In this document: positions 41,240 through 42,468 of the stretch, in pieces
Layout of the letters: every line of letters begins with the position of its first letter
Position numbering within the stretch: the stretch's first letter is position 1
Origin: a bacterium
GTDB lineage: Bacteria > Myxococcota_A > UBA9042
Assembly: GCA_030425545.1 (NCBI GenBank)
Contig: JAUIAC010000018.1
Location: forward strand, 1-42,468
Length of the DNA stretch: 42,468 nt
Direction: 5' to 3'
Translations under genes and position numbers: made by a program
The notes under the pieces: model-generated
What the model saw: the letters and a program-made list of their open reading frames with translations, nothing else
Database searches by the model: none
Told to the model about the DNA's origin: nothing

Positions 41240-41842
41240 ATGACCCACGCGCCCCCCGATCCGCCGGCCGGTGATCTTGCCGGTGCGCCCCCTGCGCCGC
41301 CAGTACCCACTGCGCCGCCAGCACCCGCCGCGCCTTCAGCAGCCGCCACGCCACCGGCACCTGCCGCGCCTTCAGCAGCCGCCGCGCCACCGGCGCCCGT
41401 CGCGCCGGCAGCGCCCGCCGTGCCGCACGGGGTCGCTGGCCCTGGCTTCCCGCAGCCCCCGGCCGCTCACCGCGCAGGGCCAGCCTCGTCACCCTTTCAG
41501 CAGGGCGGTGGCGCACCCCGTGGACCCGGCCCCAGCACCATGTCCATGGTGTCCGCCGGCCTCGGGCTCTCCGGGCTCGGCTTTGTCACCTTTGGCTGCT
41601 GCTGCGGCATATTTTCGCTGCTGGGTGTGCCGCTCGGGCTCGCGGGCCTCATCATCGGCTACCTCGAGCGCGGCAAGGTCAAGGCCGGCGAGGTCGACCC
41701 AGCCAGCGACACCTGGGCGCTCGTGGGCATGATCACGGGCGGCATCTGCACCGCGCTCGGCGTCCTCTTCGGGGTGCTCGCGGGCATCGGCCTGCTCGCC
41801 AACTTTTCGAAGCTGCTCCAGGAGCTGAAGGACAACGTGTGA
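41240..41842 (+). CDS. Proline-rich membrane protein, DUF4190-like
   Basis: A 200-residue protein starting at ATG 41240 (AGGAG just upstream). The first 95 residues are almost only Pro, Ala, Gly and Ser, coded by an imperfect tandem repeat (SAAATPPAPAAP / SAAAAPPAPVAP). Two hydrophobic helices follow (about 105-138 and 158-190), separated by ERGKVKAGEVDPASDTW. This two-helix, Gly-rich arrangement, with a motif like GxLERGK between the helices, resembles DUF4190-type membrane proteins of unknown function. The Pro/Ala-rich tail should lie in the cytosol or periplasm as a flexible linker. It is convergent with the amylase gene. Confidence 0.75.
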   Translation: MTHAPPDPPAGDLAGAPPAPPVPTAPPAPAAPSAAATPPAPAAPSAAAAPPAPVAPAAPAVPHGVAGPGFPQPPAAHRAGPASSPFQQGGGAPRGPGPSTMSMVSAGLGLSGLGFVTFGCCCGIFSLLGVPLGLAGLIIGYLERGKVKAGEVDPASDTWALVGMITGGICTALGVLFGVLAGIGLLANFSKLLQELKDNV

Positions 41843-41866
41843 CGTCCAGGCCCGCGGCAGCCGCTC

Positions 41867-42468
41867 TCAGGGCGCGGTGAACACCGCGCAGCTCCGCGGC
41901 GGCAGGGTCGCGGTGCCGACGCCAGCGTTCACGCTCAGCGTCGCGCCGAGCCCCACGTGCTCCTTCGCCGCGCCGGCCTTCCACCCGAGCTGGCTCAGCT
42001 TCAGCGTCAGGATCGCGGCCTTGCTGCCGCGGTGCACGACCACCACAGCCGCGTCGCCGCCCGGCGCCGCCCGCACGAAGGGCAGGGTGTCCTCGGTGGC
42101 GCCCAGGCTCTGGTAGGTGCCCTGCCGCAGGGCCGCCAGCTGCTGGCGGGCAGCTCCCAGCTTGCGCGCGGTCGCCAGCAGCCCTTGTTCCCGGGCGTTC
42201 AGCGCGCCCGGCTTCACCCCTGACCCGCTCACGGCCAGCCCGCGAAAGGGGTGGCGGTTGTCCGGATCGCTGGCGCCGAACTCCCCGTAGGCGTCCCCCG
42301 CGTAGAGCATCGGCGCGCCGGGGATGGTCAGCAGCCAGCACAGCGCCGTCCGCGCCCGCAGGTAGGGCTCGTCTTCGCCCGGCTGGTCGGGCAGCGGCTG
42401 GTCGCTCCACTTGTTGTCGACCACCGACTTGGGGTGCCCCGCCTGCCCGCGATAGTCCGCCCGCGTGA
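41867..42468 (-). CDS. GH13 alpha-amylase family protein, 5' end outside window
   Basis: The last about 200 residues of a glycoside hydrolase family 13 enzyme; the frame is open to the window edge. It contains TIPGAPMLYAGDAYGEFGASDPDNRHPF, the end of the (beta/alpha)8 barrel, where family members have GxPxxYYGDEYG and DPxxR, and then the all-beta C-terminal domain ending RSCAVFTAP. GH13 enzymes cleave or rearrange alpha-glucans such as starch or glycogen. The catalytic Asp/Glu/Asp regions are outside the window, so activity cannot be judged. Subfamily unknown. Confidence 0.83.
   Translation of the reverse strand, partial: TRADYRGQAGHPKSVVDNKWSDQPLPDQPGEDEPYLRARTALCWLLTIPGAPMLYAGDAYGEFGASDPDNRHPFRGLAVSGSGVKPGALNAREQGLLATARKLGAARQQLAALRQGTYQSLGATEDTLPFVRAAPGGDAAVVVVHRGSKAAILTLKLSQLGWKAGAAKEHVGLGATLSVNAGVGTATLPPRSCAVFTAP

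Overview
The window is high-GC DNA (by eye roughly 70%) from a Gram-negative bacterium, most likely Myxococcota or a close Bradymonadota-type relative. Signs of this are secreted proteins with a Gly-Cys, one hydrophobic helix and an Arg cluster at the C-terminus (MYXO-CTERM-like, at 24541-27108 and 35357-36148), MopE-like Asp/Cys repeat proteins, lipoproteins with long Asp/Thr/Ala linkers after the lipidated Cys, a Hanks-type Ser/Thr kinase, and outer-membrane barrel candidates. No rRNA, tRNA, CRISPR array, prophage or transposase was recognised. The assignment is inferred from gene style only.

Layout. 1-7006 is mostly housekeeping: a VCBS/FG-GAP lipoprotein (cut by the window edge), a YhhQ-type queuosine-precursor transporter, an SGNH hydrolase, an AmpG-like MFS carrier, an alpha/beta hydrolase, a peroxiredoxin and uridine kinase. 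7049-12573 holds a 1250-residue Cys-rich lipoprotein, a cluster of palindromes and tandem repeats, an HU-family protein and an outer-membrane protein. 12783-22390 holds an LTA-synthase-like sulfatase, a Ser/Thr kinase, HtpG, an ABC exporter and a metallophosphoesterase lipoprotein. 22391-30664 has an 11-bp tandem array, a TMTC-like membrane protein, a zinc phospholipase C-like protein, a DUF2752 protein, a barrel candidate, a broken bestrophin and an SDR. 30664-42468 carries PlsC, two genes broken at one breakpoint, a PhyH oxygenase, a decayed small lipoprotein, a hydrolase/AraC pair, a J-domain protein, two envelope proteins and the end of a GH13 amylase.

The main result is a probable selenoprotein at 5550-6215 on the minus strand. 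A peroxiredoxin reading frame is interrupted only by a TGA at 5921-5919, exactly where the family has its peroxidatic Cys (FFRGHW-TGA-PHC). The same frame continues with full homology to a normal stop. A perfect 7-bp hairpin with a GGA loop starts 14 nt after the TGA, with the loop at +22, as expected of a bacterial SECIS element. The gene is joined to the downstream hydrolase by an ATGA overlap. Conventional annotation would split it or call it a pseudogene.

The second theme is gene decay between about 28.5 and 36.5 kb: a bestrophin without its N-terminus and with an in-frame TAG, a Cys-rich protein and a glycosyltransferase both cut off at the same point near 33,181, a second in-frame TAG at 32,101-32,103, and a small lipoprotein with two apparent frameshifts. 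This suggests a recently rearranged accessory region, or local assembly error.
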